This document shows positions 35,020 through 44,647 of a DNA stretch of 64,000 nt, one piece after another (the first letter of the stretch is position 1; each line of letters starts with the position of its first letter). The DNA comes from CBDFGT01 sp965247225 (GTDB taxonomy: Bacteria > Pseudomonadota > Alphaproteobacteria > Rhizobiales > Rhizobiaceae). A program made the translations under genes and the position numbers. Below the pieces are notes generated by a model that searched no databases, was not told where the DNA came from, and saw only the letters and a list, made by a program, of their open reading frames with translations. The stretch covers positions 62,001 to 126,000 of the forward strand of contig CBDFGT010000029.1 of the NCBI GenBank assembly GCA_965247225.1, in the 5' to 3' direction.

Positions 35020-35923
35020 GCCGTGCTCCCATGAGACAGGTTGCGGCATGACGATCGAGAATTACCTCTGCCAGTTGCGCCTCGCGGCGCAGGACAGGCC
35101 AGTCCGGCACATCATTATCCCATTCAATCAGGGTTGGAAGCGGGCCTGTTTGTCCTGTGACGATGTCGTAGAGGTTCCAGACAGCGTCGTCGACAGGCCG
35201 GTCATGCGCGTCGATCAAAATCCGCGCACCATCGTCATCCACGTCCCCGGCATGTCCTGCCAGATGAATTTCCTCCACCAGATGCAGCGGGAAATCTGAA
35301 AGATAGGCAATGGGCTCATAGGCGTGGTTGGTGGCCGACACCAGCACATTGTTGATATCCAGCAGCAGGCCACAGCCCGTTTTCGATGCGACCCGGCGAA
35401 TGAAATCTGTTTCGCTCATGGTCGATTGCCGGAATGCCGTGTAGGTCGACGGATTTTCCAGAAGGATCTTGCGGCCAAGCCTGTCTTGAACCTGATCAAT
35501 ATGGTCAACGACACGTTGCAATGCCGGTTCGTCATAGGGAACCGGCAGAAGATCATTGTAATAGGTATTGTCATGGGTGGACCATGCCAGATGCTCGGAG
35601 ACAAGGCCCGGCTCGTAACGGTCTGCAAGCGCTTTCAGGCGTGCCAGGTGATCCGGGTCAAGCCCGTCCTGACTGCCTATTGACAGGCCGACACCATGAA
35701 TGGACAAGGGGAAATTCTGGCGCATCCTGTTCAGGATGCGATGGGGATGGCCACCGGCTCCCATATAATTTTCTGCATGCACTTCGAGAAAGCCAATCCT
35801 GTATCCATCGGCCAGGATGGAATCGGCGTGCTGTGTCTTGAACCCGGCACCAGCCCGAAGGGGCAGGGGCAAAGCGTCGAAGGTCGCCGTCGAGGCGAAT
35901 GTCCGGTCTGCCACATCATACAT
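35012..35923 (-). CDS. bufB: BufB-like multinuclear non-heme iron oxidase (DUF692/MNIO)
   Basis: 303-residue TIM-barrel enzyme. Family members oxidise Cys residues of a precursor peptide, in bufferins to thio-oxazoles. Seen, in order: FLEVHAENY, SIHGVGLSIGS, SEHLAW, LENPSTY, GCGLLLDINN, EIHLAGH and DAHDRPV, which supply the His, Asp and Glu ligands of the iron site. The ATG at 35923 has GGGAG seven bases upstream; the longer frame from 35953 lacks this. It lies 72 bases after bufA and overlaps bufC. Confidence 0.92.
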   Translation of the reverse strand: MYDVADRTFASTATFDALPLPLRAGAGFKTQHADSILADGYRIGFLEVHAENYMGAGGHPHRILNRMRQNFPLSIHGVGLSIGSQDGLDPDHLARLKALADRYEPGLVSEHLAWSTHDNTYYNDLLPVPYDEPALQRVVDHIDQVQDRLGRKILLENPSTYTAFRQSTMSETDFIRRVASKTGCGLLLDINNVLVSATNHAYEPIAYLSDFPLHLVEEIHLAGHAGDVDDDGARILIDAHDRPVDDAVWNLYDIVTGQTGPLPTLIEWDNDVPDWPVLRREAQLAEVILDRHAATCLMGARHG

Positions 35924-35995
35924 GGAAATCTCCCGAATTTTCAGATGTACCATACCGCCGGATTGCTGGCAGTATGGTACAAAGCGCGATGGCGA

Positions 35996-36304
35996 TCAGG
36001 CCGGAATGTCGCGTGTGAGGGCTTCGAGGGAACCGGTACGGCCGCCTTCGAGTTTCATTCCGGTGCAGGTGCCTGCCTCAACATATTTCCAGGAGTTGCC
36101 CTGAAAGTCGACCTTGGATGTTCCTGCGCATGTTGTGCCGGCACCCGCCGCGCAATCGTTCTTGCCTGCCAGGGCCACGCCATAGCATTTTTCCTTGTCG
36201 GCAGCAGCAGCTGTCGTTGTATTGGCAAGAAGCGTGACGCCGGTCAGGGCCAGGGCAACAGCGCCAGCAAGTGCAGATGTGTTTAAAACAGATGTATTGG
36301 ACAT
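35996..36304 (-). CDS. bufA: BufA1-like bufferin precursor (DUF2282), copper-binding RiPP
   Basis: 102-residue secreted precursor. A signal peptide with a hydrophobic stretch (about 10-28) and an Ala-rich cleavage site near 35 replaces a classical RiPP leader. The mature part holds four Cys (40, 51, 59, 80) in EKCYG, KNDCA, TTCAGTS and AGTCTG contexts, the DUF2282/BufA1 pattern. In Caulobacter the MNIO enzyme converts two of them to thio-oxazoles, and the periplasmic product sequesters copper. GGAGA precedes the ATG. Copper binding here is inferred from family. Confidence 0.9.
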   Translation of the reverse strand: MSNTSVLNTSALAGAVALALTGVTLLANTTTAAAADKEKCYGVALAGKNDCAAGAGTTCAGTSKVDFQGNSWKYVEAGTCTGMKLEGGRTGSLEALTRDIPA

Positions 36305-36446
36305 AAAAGTCTCCGGTTTTTGTTTGCAATTCAGGTTTCAGGCAGAGCGTTTTCCCCTCTGGCAAAAACAAGATCGCAGATTGTCTGATCAATAGGAAGT
36401 AAAGTCATGGAGACGATTGATCGAAATTTCGTGAATGAACTTTCAC
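36305..36446 (-). promoter_or_regulatory. Upstream region of the bufferin operon
   Basis: The 142-base gap between ltaE and bufA contains the inverted repeat GATCAAT (36387-36393) / ATTGATC (36416-36422), a candidate operator. No sigma factor or anti-sigma gene lies beside it, unlike some bufferin loci. Confidence 0.35.
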
Positions 36447-37499
36447 CTATGATAACGCTTGCGTGAACTGACGGACTTCCTGTTGTGTAGTTGCAAAGCT
36501 TGTGACAAGGCGAACGAGAATATCATCAGCCGAAATGATGGCAGCAATCTCCGGATTGTGGGCCGGCCAGTCGTAAAAGGTGGCACCATTTGCCCGCAGC
36601 GTTTCGGCATTCGTCTTTTTCAGGATGGCGAAAACTTCATTGGCCACTGTTGGCCATGCCTGTCTTGCGGTTGGTGATGCATCCAGCCCGGCGCGCAGGG
36701 CATCTGCCATGCGGTTGGCGTGGCTGGCCATTTCCAGCCAGAGATCCTTTTCAAAATAGGCATGAAACTGCGCCGTGACGAAGCGGGATTTGGAAATCAG
36801 CTGGGCTGCCCGCTTGCGGATGAAGGGAAGGTCTTTTGCCTGCTCCGGGTTAAAGCAGACAATGGCCTCTGCGCACCAGCATCCGTTTTTCGTGCCGCCG
36901 AAGGAGAGGATATCGACGCCGCGCTTCCAGGTCATGTCCGCGGGTGTGCAGCCGAGGGCAACAAGGCCATTGGCAAAGCGGGCGCCATCCATATGCAGCG
37001 GCAGGCCATGGGCTTTTGCCACAGCTGAAATGGCATCGAGTTCGGCCAGGCTATAGACGGTTCCGGCCTCTGTTGCCTGTGTGACGGTGACAGCCATGGG
37101 CTGGCCCGAATGGATGAAACGGGCCGGATATTTCCCGATGGCCGCCTCCAGATTTTCCGGCTGCATTTTCCCGTCAGCGCCCGCTACAGGGCAAATGCGG
37201 GCAGACCCTGCAAAAAATTCCGGCGCACCGCATTCATCGGCTATGACATGTGCCTCTTCATGGGCAAAGACCACGCCACCTGTGCGGGCAAGACTGGCCA
37301 GCGAAAGCGCATTGGCAGCCGTTCCTGTGGAAACATAAAAAACCGCGACCTCCCGCTCGAAGAGGGTGCTGAAATGCCGTTCGACCGCCTTGTCATCCTC
37401 GCCTGATCCATAGGCTGGAACAAAGCCTGCGGATGCCTTCATCAGGTGTTCTGCAATGCGCGGGTGAACGCCTGCCCAGTTGTCAGATGCAAAATGCAT
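36447..37499 (-). CDS. ltaE: Low-specificity L-threonine aldolase
   Basis: PLP-dependent fold-type I enzyme of 350 residues, cleaving L-threonine (and allo-threonine) to glycine and acetaldehyde. Seen: the N-terminal FASDNWAGVHPRI, a YVSTGTAANALSLA phosphate-binding region, LHMDGARFANG, and FGGTKNG with the PLP-Lys. The ATG at 37499 has AAGGGA upstream; the longer frame from 37544 lacks family similarity. It lies 142 bases upstream of bufA on the same strand. Confidence 0.9.
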   Translation of the reverse strand: MHFASDNWAGVHPRIAEHLMKASAGFVPAYGSGEDDKAVERHFSTLFEREVAVFYVSTGTAANALSLASLARTGGVVFAHEEAHVIADECGAPEFFAGSARICPVAGADGKMQPENLEAAIGKYPARFIHSGQPMAVTVTQATEAGTVYSLAELDAISAVAKAHGLPLHMDGARFANGLVALGCTPADMTWKRGVDILSFGGTKNGCWCAEAIVCFNPEQAKDLPFIRKRAAQLISKSRFVTAQFHAYFEKDLWLEMASHANRMADALRAGLDASPTARQAWPTVANEVFAILKKTNAETLRANGATFYDWPAHNPEIAAIISADDILVRLVTSFATTQQEVRQFTQALS

Positions 37500-38093
37500 G
37501 GAATCCCTTTCGATTGTCAAATTGGCGGGATGAAAGGAATGCAAGCCAATCCAGAGCGTGTCGTCTGGTCAGCATAAGGTATAAAATCGGGAATTCAACG
37601 GTCTCAAATGCTGCTGCTCAACACGAAATGGCTCATTGCAAAACAGCCCTGTTCCCGAGGCGCAAACGAAATGTTGTTTGCGACGGTGCTTTCATGCGAT
37701 GCTGCGTTAATAATTTTGTCTGGTACCCTTGCGATTGCGGGAGGTTTCTGGCATAGAAACACTGAAATAGGACAGTAAGACTGTCCTATTTCAGTGTCGA
37801 TGATTTTTTGCTGAATATCTCACTGGGCTTTTCCAGAATTTGGCACAGGATCGAAATTGTCCGGATTGTTTGTCTGTATGCTCCCGGCAATGGATCTTTG
37901 GACTTTTTTGCATTCGTCCGACGGAATTTCTGCCTTTGGCATGACTTTTGATTGTCTGTATGAATGTGAGGAATACGGCAAATTGCCGCATTGTGCGCGA
38001 GAGATTTTGTACATTCTCTGGTGTGCGGTGCGGATAAGCGAGGGGGTGCCTGGAAGGCAAGCCCGAAAACTTGAACCATCAGGAGAAGAGACG
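37500..38093 (+). promoter_or_regulatory. Intergenic region upstream of gltB
   Basis: About 590 bases between divergent ltaE and gltB with no convincing gene. Frames here have no family resemblance. It holds a striking perfect hairpin (next entry) and presumably the promoters of both genes. AGGAG sits eight bases before the gltB ATG at 38094. Confidence 0.4.
37759..37797. repeat. Perfect 18-bp inverted repeat with a 3-base loop
   Basis: ACACTGAAATAGGACAGT at 37759-37776 and its exact complement at 37780-37797, separated by AAG. Seven bases after it lies a TTTTTT run, so on the + strand it could terminate transcription or end a small RNA. No gene lies close upstream on that strand. Confidence 0.75.
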
Positions 38094-41000
38094 ATGACGC
38101 AGCTTCCGCCATCTCACCCGCATTTGTTGTCGATGCCTGCGCCGGATGCAGACACGAACACCACTGTGTTTTCCAATGGTTACCCCCATAAACAGGGTCT
38201 TTACGATCCGCGCAACGAGCACGATGCCTGTGGTGTCGGGTTTGTGGCCCATATGAAGGGCGTGAAGTCTCACCAGATTGTTCAGGATGGTCTCTTCATT
38301 CTGGAAAACCTGACGCATCGCGGCGCTGTTGGCGCGGATCCCTTGATGGGTGATGGTGCCGGTATTCTGGTGCAGATCCCCGACCGGTTTTTCCGTGAAG
38401 AAATGGCAGTTCAGGGTGTGAGCCTGCCTGCTGCCGGCGACTATGCTGTCGGCTATGTTTTCATGTCACAAGATCCGGAAAAGCGCGCCCATTTCAAGTC
38501 GGTGATTGCTGATGTGGTCAAGGATGAAGGCCAGGTGCTGCTTGGCTTCCGCGATGTGCCGGTTGACAATGCGTCCTTGTCAAAGGCTCCCCATATAGCG
38601 GCAACCGAGCCGTTTCACGTCCAGGTTTTTATCGGCAAGGGTGATGCCTCTGCGAGCCAGGAAGCTTTCGAGCGCTATCTGTTCACCCTGCGCAAGGTGA
38701 TTTCCAACCGGATTTATGCGGAAGCTTCCGGCGAAGATCAGGGCTTTTATTTCGTGTCACTTTCAACGACGACCGTAGTCTACAAGGGCATGTTCCTGGC
38801 CTATCAGGTTGCCGCCTATTACAAGGATCTGGCCGATCCCAGGTTTGAATCGGCGGTTGCGCTGGTTCACCAGAGGTTTTCCACCAACACATTCCCTTCG
38901 TGGAAGCTTGCGCATCCCTACCGGATGGTCGCGCATAACGGCGAAATCAATACATTGCGCGGCAATGTGAACTGGATGGCGGCCCGTCAGGCGTCCGTAT
39001 CGTCCCCGCTGTTTGGTGACAATATTTCCAAGCTCTGGCCGATTTCCTATGAGGGACAGTCGGACACGGCCTGTTTTGACAATGCGCTGGAATTCCTCGT
39101 GCGTGGCGGCTACTCGCTTGCGCATGCCGTGATGATGCTGATCCCGGAAGCCTGGGGGCAGAACCAGTCCATGTCGCCGGAACGCAAGGCGTTTTATGAA
39201 TATCATGCGGCGCTGATGGAGCCATGGGATGGCCCGGCCGCCGTTGCCTTTACTGATGGCCGCCAGATCGGTGCAACGCTGGACCGCAATGGCCTGCGTC
39301 CGGCCCGCTACATTGTTACCGATGATGACCGGGTGATCATGGCGTCCGAAGCCGGGGTTCTGCCGGTTCCCGAAGAGAGGATCCTGACCAAGTGGCGCTT
39401 GCAGCCGGGCAAGATGCTGCTGATCGATATGGAAAAGGGCCGGATCATTTCCGACGAGGAAGTGAAGTCCGATCTTGCCCAGTCGCATCCCTACCAGCAA
39501 TGGCTGGGCAGATCACAACTGATCCTTGAGGATCTCAACCCGGTTGAGCCGCGTGCGCTCCGGCGCGATGTATCGCTTCTTGATCGCCAGCAGGCGTTTG
39601 GCTATACGCAGGAAGACACGAAGATCCTGATGTCGCCCATGGCGACAACGGGTCAGGAAGCCATCGGCTCGATGGGGACCGATACACCGATTTCAGCGAT
39701 GTCCTCCAAGTCCAAGCTGCTCTACACCTATTTCAAGCAGAATTTCGCACAGGTCACCAACCCGCCGATTGACCCTATCCGTGAAGAACTGGTGATGAGC
39801 CTTGTCTCCTTCATCGGACCACGGCCGAACCTTCTGGATCACGCCGGTGCTTCGCATGCCAAGCGGCTTGAGGTGCGCCAGCCGATCCTCACCAATGGTG
39901 ATCTCGAAAAGATCAGGTCCATCGGCCATACGGAGGAGCGTTTTGATACCAAGACGCTGGATTTCACCTATGATATTGCCCGCGGTGCCGAAGGCATGCC
40001 GGAAATGATTGACCGCCTGTGTGACCGTGCCGAGCAGGCCGTCAAGGGCGGGTACAATATTATCGTCCTGTCCGACCGCCAGATCGGTCCCGACCGTATT
40101 GCCATTCCGGCTCTTCTGGCAACGGCTGCCGTGCACCATCACCTGATCCGCAAGGGGCTGCGGACATCCGTTGGTCTGGTGGTGGAAACCGGTGAGCCGC
40201 GTGAAGTGCATCATTTCTGCTGTCTGGCAGGCTACGGTGCAGAGGCCATCAACCCGTATCTGGCCTTTGACACACTGATTGACATGCAGCATCGCGGCGA
40301 ATTTCCAAAGGAGGTCTCCGAGGATGAAGTGGTCTATCGCTTCATCAAGGCCATAGGCAAGGGCATGCTCAAGGTCATGTCGAAGATGGGGATCTCTACC
40401 TATCAGTCCTATTGCGGTGCGCAGATTTTTGATGCCATCGGCCTGTCCAGCGCCTTTGTCGACAAGTTTTTCTTTGGCACGGCAACGATGATCGAAGGTG
40501 TTGGCCTGAACGAAATTGCGCAGGAAACGGTCAGCCGTCATACGGCTGCCTTCGGCAATGATCCGGTTCTGGCCACGACACTTGATATTGGCGGTGAATA
40601 TGCCTATCGCATGCGGGGTGAAGGTCATGCCTGGTCCCCGGATGCCGTGGCTTCGCTGCAGCATGCCGTGCGTGGCAACAGCCAGGAACGCTATCGCGAA
40701 TTTTCAAGGATGGTCAATGAATCCAACTTGCGAATGAATGCGATCCGCGGGCTTTTCTCCATAAAAGATGCCTCGGCTCTTGGACGTACACCGATCTCCA
40801 TTGATGAGGTCGAGCCTGCGGTCAATATCGTCAGGCGTTTTGCCACGGGTGCGATGTCTTTCGGTTCGATCAGCCGTGAGGCGCATACGACACTGGCCAT
40901 TGCGATGAACACGATTGGCGGCAAATCCAACACAGGGGAAGGCGGCGAGGAATCTGACCGTTACCTGCCGGATGCCGATGGCGTTGTTCCGCTGGAACGG

Positions 41001-42815
41001 TCGGCCATCAAGCAGGTTGCATCCGGACGTTTTGGTGTGACTGCCGAATATCTGGTCAATGCAGACATGCTGCAGATCAAGGTGGCACAAGGTGCAAAGC
41101 CGGGTGAGGGCGGGCAGCTTCCGGGCCACAAGGTGGATGCAACCATTGCCAAGACCCGGCATTCCACTCCGGGTGTCGGCCTGATTTCACCGCCGCCGCA
41201 CCATGATATCTATTCGATCGAGGATCTGGCGCAGCTGATCTACGATCTCAAAAACGTCAATCCTGCGGCTGATGTGTCGGTCAAGCTGGTATCCGAAGTG
41301 GGTGTTGGAACGGTGGCTGCCGGTGTTGCCAAAGCCCGTGCCGATCACATTACCATTTCCGGCTATGACGGCGGCACAGGTGCATCTCCGCTGACATCCC
41401 TGAAACATGCCGGTTCCCCATGGGAAATCGGTCTGGCCGAAACACACCAGACACTGGTGCTCAACGGGTTGCGCTCGCGCGTGGCACTGCAGGTCGATGG
41501 TGGCCTGAAGACCGGTCGTGACGTGATCATCGGTGCGCTTCTCGGCGCGGATGAATTCGGCTTCTCCACGGCACCTTTGATTGCTGCCGGCTGTATCATG
41601 ATGCGCAAGTGCCATCTCAATACCTGTCCGGTTGGCGTGGCGACGCAGGATCCGGTGTTGCGCAAGCGTTTCAAGGGCGCACCCGAACATGTCATCAACT
41701 ACTTCTTCTTCGTTGCCGAAGAAGTGCGTGAAATTCTGGCGTCGCTCGGGGTCTCGAAGTTTGATGAAATCATCGGCCAGTCCGAACTTCTGGAGCGCGA
41801 TGCGATGATCTCGCACTGGAAGACCAAAGGTCTTGATTTCAGCCGGATTTTCTACAAGGTGGATGCCGAAAAGAATGCGACCTTCTGGACAGAAAAGCAG
41901 AACCACCCGATCCACGACATTCTGGACCGGGAGCTGATTGCCAGGGCGCAACCGGCCCTGGAGAACAAAACGCCGGTGAAGTTTGAAGTACCGATCCGCA
42001 ACCTCAACAGATCTGTCGGAGCCATGCTTTCGGGCGAACTTGCCAAGCGCTACAGGCACAAGGGCCTGAAGGACAATACCATTGACGTGACCCTGCGTGG
42101 TACGGCAGGCCAGTCTTTCGGGGCTTTCCTTGCCCATGGTATTACCTTCAACCTGGTCGGTGACGGCAATGACTATGTGGGCAAGGGGCTTTCAGGCGGG
42201 AGGATTATCGTTCGTCCGCCGGAAAACAGTCGGCTGAAATCGGAAAAGTCGATCATTGTCGGAAATACCGTTTTGTACGGTGCCATTGCCGGAGAATGCT
42301 ACTTCCGTGGTGTTGCAGGCGAGCGATTTGCCGTGCGCAACTCCGGTGCCGTTGCTGTCGTCGAGGGCGTGGGTGACCACGGCTGCGAATATATGACCGG
42401 CGGTGTGGTTGTGGTGATCGGTGAAACAGGACGCAACTTTGCGGCCGGCATGTCTGGCGGCGTGGCCTATGTTCTCGATGAGGCCGGTGATTTTGCCCAG
42501 CGCTGCAACATGGCAATGGTCGAGCTTGCACCTGTGCCGGAAGAGGATGACATGCTGGAACAGCTGCATCACCATGGCGGCGATCTGGCGCACAAGGGCA
42601 TGGTGGACGTGTCCGGCGACATGACCCGGCATGACGAGGAAAGGCTGTATCAACTGGTCTCCAACCATCAGCATTATACAGGCTCTGAGCGTGCCAAGCA
42701 TATACTTGAGCATTGGGCAGAGTTCCGTCCGAAATTCCGCAAGGTCATGCCGGTTGAATACCGGCGTGCGCTCGAAGATATGGAACGGATGAAGACCATG
42801 GAGGCTGCGGAGTAA
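38094..42815 (+). CDS. gltB: Glutamate synthase (NADPH) large subunit
   Basis: GOGAT alpha subunit, 1573 residues, normal length. It makes two glutamates from glutamine and 2-oxoglutarate with GltD. A short propeptide precedes the N-terminal glutaminase (NEHDACGVGFVAH, nucleophile Cys exposed by processing). A central domain, the FMN-binding synthase barrel (SVKLVSEVGVGTVAAGVAKA, GASPLTSLKHAG), the 3Fe-4S loop (RKCHLNTCPVGVATQ) and the C-terminal Gly-rich beta-helix follow. The ATG at 38094 has AGGAG upstream; a 79-codon upstream extension of the frame is not conserved. In an operon with ybjQ-like and gltD. Confidence 0.96.
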   Translation: MTQLPPSHPHLLSMPAPDADTNTTVFSNGYPHKQGLYDPRNEHDACGVGFVAHMKGVKSHQIVQDGLFILENLTHRGAVGADPLMGDGAGILVQIPDRFFREEMAVQGVSLPAAGDYAVGYVFMSQDPEKRAHFKSVIADVVKDEGQVLLGFRDVPVDNASLSKAPHIAATEPFHVQVFIGKGDASASQEAFERYLFTLRKVISNRIYAEASGEDQGFYFVSLSTTTVVYKGMFLAYQVAAYYKDLADPRFESAVALVHQRFSTNTFPSWKLAHPYRMVAHNGEINTLRGNVNWMAARQASVSSPLFGDNISKLWPISYEGQSDTACFDNALEFLVRGGYSLAHAVMMLIPEAWGQNQSMSPERKAFYEYHAALMEPWDGPAAVAFTDGRQIGATLDRNGLRPARYIVTDDDRVIMASEAGVLPVPEERILTKWRLQPGKMLLIDMEKGRIISDEEVKSDLAQSHPYQQWLGRSQLILEDLNPVEPRALRRDVSLLDRQQAFGYTQEDTKILMSPMATTGQEAIGSMGTDTPISAMSSKSKLLYTYFKQNFAQVTNPPIDPIREELVMSLVSFIGPRPNLLDHAGASHAKRLEVRQPILTNGDLEKIRSIGHTEERFDTKTLDFTYDIARGAEGMPEMIDRLCDRAEQAVKGGYNIIVLSDRQIGPDRIAIPALLATAAVHHHLIRKGLRTSVGLVVETGEPREVHHFCCLAGYGAEAINPYLAFDTLIDMQHRGEFPKEVSEDEVVYRFIKAIGKGMLKVMSKMGISTYQSYCGAQIFDAIGLSSAFVDKFFFGTATMIEGVGLNEIAQETVSRHTAAFGNDPVLATTLDIGGEYAYRMRGEGHAWSPDAVASLQHAVRGNSQERYREFSRMVNESNLRMNAIRGLFSIKDASALGRTPISIDEVEPAVNIVRRFATGAMSFGSISREAHTTLAIAMNTIGGKSNTGEGGEESDRYLPDADGVVPLERSAIKQVASGRFGVTAEYLVNADMLQIKVAQGAKPGEGGQLPGHKVDATIAKTRHSTPGVGLISPPPHHDIYSIEDLAQLIYDLKNVNPAADVSVKLVSEVGVGTVAAGVAKARADHITISGYDGGTGASPLTSLKHAGSPWEIGLAETHQTLVLNGLRSRVALQVDGGLKTGRDVIIGALLGADEFGFSTAPLIAAGCIMMRKCHLNTCPVGVATQDPVLRKRFKGAPEHVINYFFFVAEEVREILASLGVSKFDEIIGQSELLERDAMISHWKTKGLDFSRIFYKVDAEKNATFWTEKQNHPIHDILDRELIARAQPALENKTPVKFEVPIRNLNRSVGAMLSGELAKRYRHKGLKDNTIDVTLRGTAGQSFGAFLAHGITFNLVGDGNDYVGKGLSGGRIIVRPPENSRLKSEKSIIVGNTVLYGAIAGECYFRGVAGERFAVRNSGAVAVVEGVGDHGCEYMTGGVVVVIGETGRNFAAGMSGGVAYVLDEAGDFAQRCNMAMVELAPVPEEDDMLEQLHHHGGDLAHKGMVDVSGDMTRHDEERLYQLVSNHQHYTGSERAKHILEHWAEFRPKFRKVMPVEYRRALEDMERMKTMEAAE

Positions 42816-42820
42816 GGCAA

Positions 42821-43147
42821 ATGATCATTACAACAACCAGCACCATCGAGGGCAAAACTATAGCCGCGTACAAGGGTATTGTGACCGGTGAAGCCATTCT
42901 CGGGACCAATATCTTTCGCGACCTGTTTGCCGGTATCCGCGATCTGGTCGGTGGCCGGTCGGGGTCTTATGAAACAGTACTGCGGGATGCGCGCGAAACG
43001 GCCCTGAAAGAACTTGAAGATCAGGCACGGTCTTTGGGTGCAAACGCCATTCTGGGTGTCGATATTGATTATGAAACGATTTCTTCCGGTTCCAGCGGCT
43101 CGATGCTGATGGTTTCGGCATCAGGTACAGCAGTGATTGTACGGTAA
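42821..43147 (+). CDS. YbjQ-like UPF0145 protein
   Basis: 108-residue member of the YbjQ/UPF0145 family, often labelled heavy-metal-binding, which forms pentameric rings; the function is unknown. Seen: TTSTIEGKTIAAYKGIVTGEAILGTN, YETVLRDARETALKELEDQA, and GANAILGVDIDYE. It lies five bases after gltB and ten before gltD, so it is transcribed and probably translated with glutamate synthase. Confidence 0.85.
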   Translation: MIITTTSTIEGKTIAAYKGIVTGEAILGTNIFRDLFAGIRDLVGGRSGSYETVLRDARETALKELEDQARSLGANAILGVDIDYETISSGSSGSMLMVSASGTAVIVR

Positions 43148-43157
43148 GGGGATAGCA

Positions 43158-44612
43158 ATGGGCAAGGTTACAGGTTTTATGGAAATTGACCGGCAGGTGG
43201 CAAAGTATCAGCCTGCTTCTGACCGTATCAGGCATTTCCGCGAATTCAACATTCCCATGTCCGAGCCGGAAGTACAAAAACAGGCTGCCCGCTGCATGGA
43301 TTGCGGCATTCCCTATTGCCATGGTGAAACGGGGTGTCCTGTTCATAACCAGATCCCTGACTGGAATGACCTCGTTTACAACAACAATTGGGAAGAGGCG
43401 ATCCGCAACCTGCATTCGACCAATAATTTTCCGGAGTTTACCGGTCGTGTTTGCCCGGCACCCTGCGAGGAAGCCTGCACGCTGAATCTGGAAGATGCGC
43501 CGGTCGCCATCAAAACCATCGAACAGGCTATTGCCGACAAGGCCTATGAAATGGGCTTCATTGTTCCTCAGCCCGCAACGGTTCATACCGGCAAGCGCGT
43601 GGCCGTTATCGGTTCCGGCCCTGCCGGCATGGCAGCGGCGCAGCAACTGGCGCGTGCCGGTCATGAAGTGCATGTCTATGAGCGCGAGAGCAAGGCTGGT
43701 GGTCTCCTGCGCTTCGGCATTCCTGATTTCAAGATGGAAAAGAACTTCATTGATCGTCGTGTCGAGCAAATGAAGGGCGAAGGTGTGACATTCCATTACG
43801 GGTTCAACGTTGGTGTTGACCTGCCGATGGAAAAGCTGGCAGCAAACCATGATGCGGTTTTATATTGCGGCGGTTCGGAAACTCCGCGTCCAGCCGGTAT
43901 TCCGGGCGTTGAGTTGCACGGTGTACATGATGCCATGCCGTATCTTGTGCAGCAGAACAAGCGCGTTGGTCGCGAAGCGATTGACAGTGTTGGCTGGCCA
44001 GCCGACCCTATCCTTGCCGGTGGCAAGCATGTGGTGGTTGTCGGTGGCGGTGACACGGCATCTGACTGCGTCGGAACGGCCTTCCGTCAGGGTGCCGTGA
44101 AAGTCACCCAGCTTGATATTCGTCCTCAGCCGCCTGAAAAGGAAGACAAGCTGGCTGTCTGGCCGTTCTGGGCCACGAAAATGCGCACCTCGTCTTCGCA
44201 GGCGGAAGGTGCCGTGCGCGAATTCCAGGTGGGTACTCTGGCCTTTGTCGGTGAAGACGGTGTCCTGACTGGCGTAAAGTGCTGCGAAGTTGATGAAAAG
44301 CGCAAGCCGATTGCCGGTACAGAGTTCATCATCAAGGCCGATCTCGCCTTCATCGCCATCGGATTTTCCGGTCCTTACAAGGACAGCGTTGTGAAGGATC
44401 TGGGAGAAAAGCTGGCGATCCATGTGGACCGTCGCGGTTCGACGAATGTGGTTGCCAATGACAAGGATTATCGTACCAGCGTGGACAAGCTCTGGGCTGC
44501 CGGTGACGTGCGGCGTGGTCAGTCGCTGGTGGTCTGGGCCATCCGCGAAGGTCGCCAGGCGGCCCGCGCCATTGACGAGGCCCTGATGGGCGCGAGCATT
44601 CTGCCGCGATAG
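43158..44612 (+). CDS. gltD: Glutamate synthase (NADPH) small subunit
   Basis: 484-residue FAD/NADPH subunit passing electrons to GltB. The N-terminal Cys-rich domain (RCMDCGIPYCHGETGCP, then CPAPCEEACTLNL) binds two 4Fe-4S clusters. The FAD-binding GSGPAGMAAAQQLARAG and NADPH-binding VGGGDTASDCVGTA motifs follow, and a C-terminal AAGDVRRGQSLVVWAI motif completes the fold. The ATG at 43158 has AAGGGG upstream; an in-frame start at 43137 lies inside the previous gene. A terminator follows. Confidence 0.96.
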   Translation: MGKVTGFMEIDRQVAKYQPASDRIRHFREFNIPMSEPEVQKQAARCMDCGIPYCHGETGCPVHNQIPDWNDLVYNNNWEEAIRNLHSTNNFPEFTGRVCPAPCEEACTLNLEDAPVAIKTIEQAIADKAYEMGFIVPQPATVHTGKRVAVIGSGPAGMAAAQQLARAGHEVHVYERESKAGGLLRFGIPDFKMEKNFIDRRVEQMKGEGVTFHYGFNVGVDLPMEKLAANHDAVLYCGGSETPRPAGIPGVELHGVHDAMPYLVQQNKRVGREAIDSVGWPADPILAGGKHVVVVGGGDTASDCVGTAFRQGAVKVTQLDIRPQPPEKEDKLAVWPFWATKMRTSSSQAEGAVREFQVGTLAFVGEDGVLTGVKCCEVDEKRKPIAGTEFIIKADLAFIAIGFSGPYKDSVVKDLGEKLAIHVDRRGSTNVVANDKDYRTSVDKLWAAGDVRRGQSLVVWAIREGRQAARAIDEALMGASILPR

Positions 44613-44647
44613 GTTACCCTGCATGCCAGGGTTGGTCTTATCTGTAA

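Noticed and set aside
37857..38093. 79-codon N-terminal extension of gltB
   Set aside because: The extension has no family similarity; the ATG at 38094 has an AGGAG site and leaves the expected short propeptide before the catalytic Cys.
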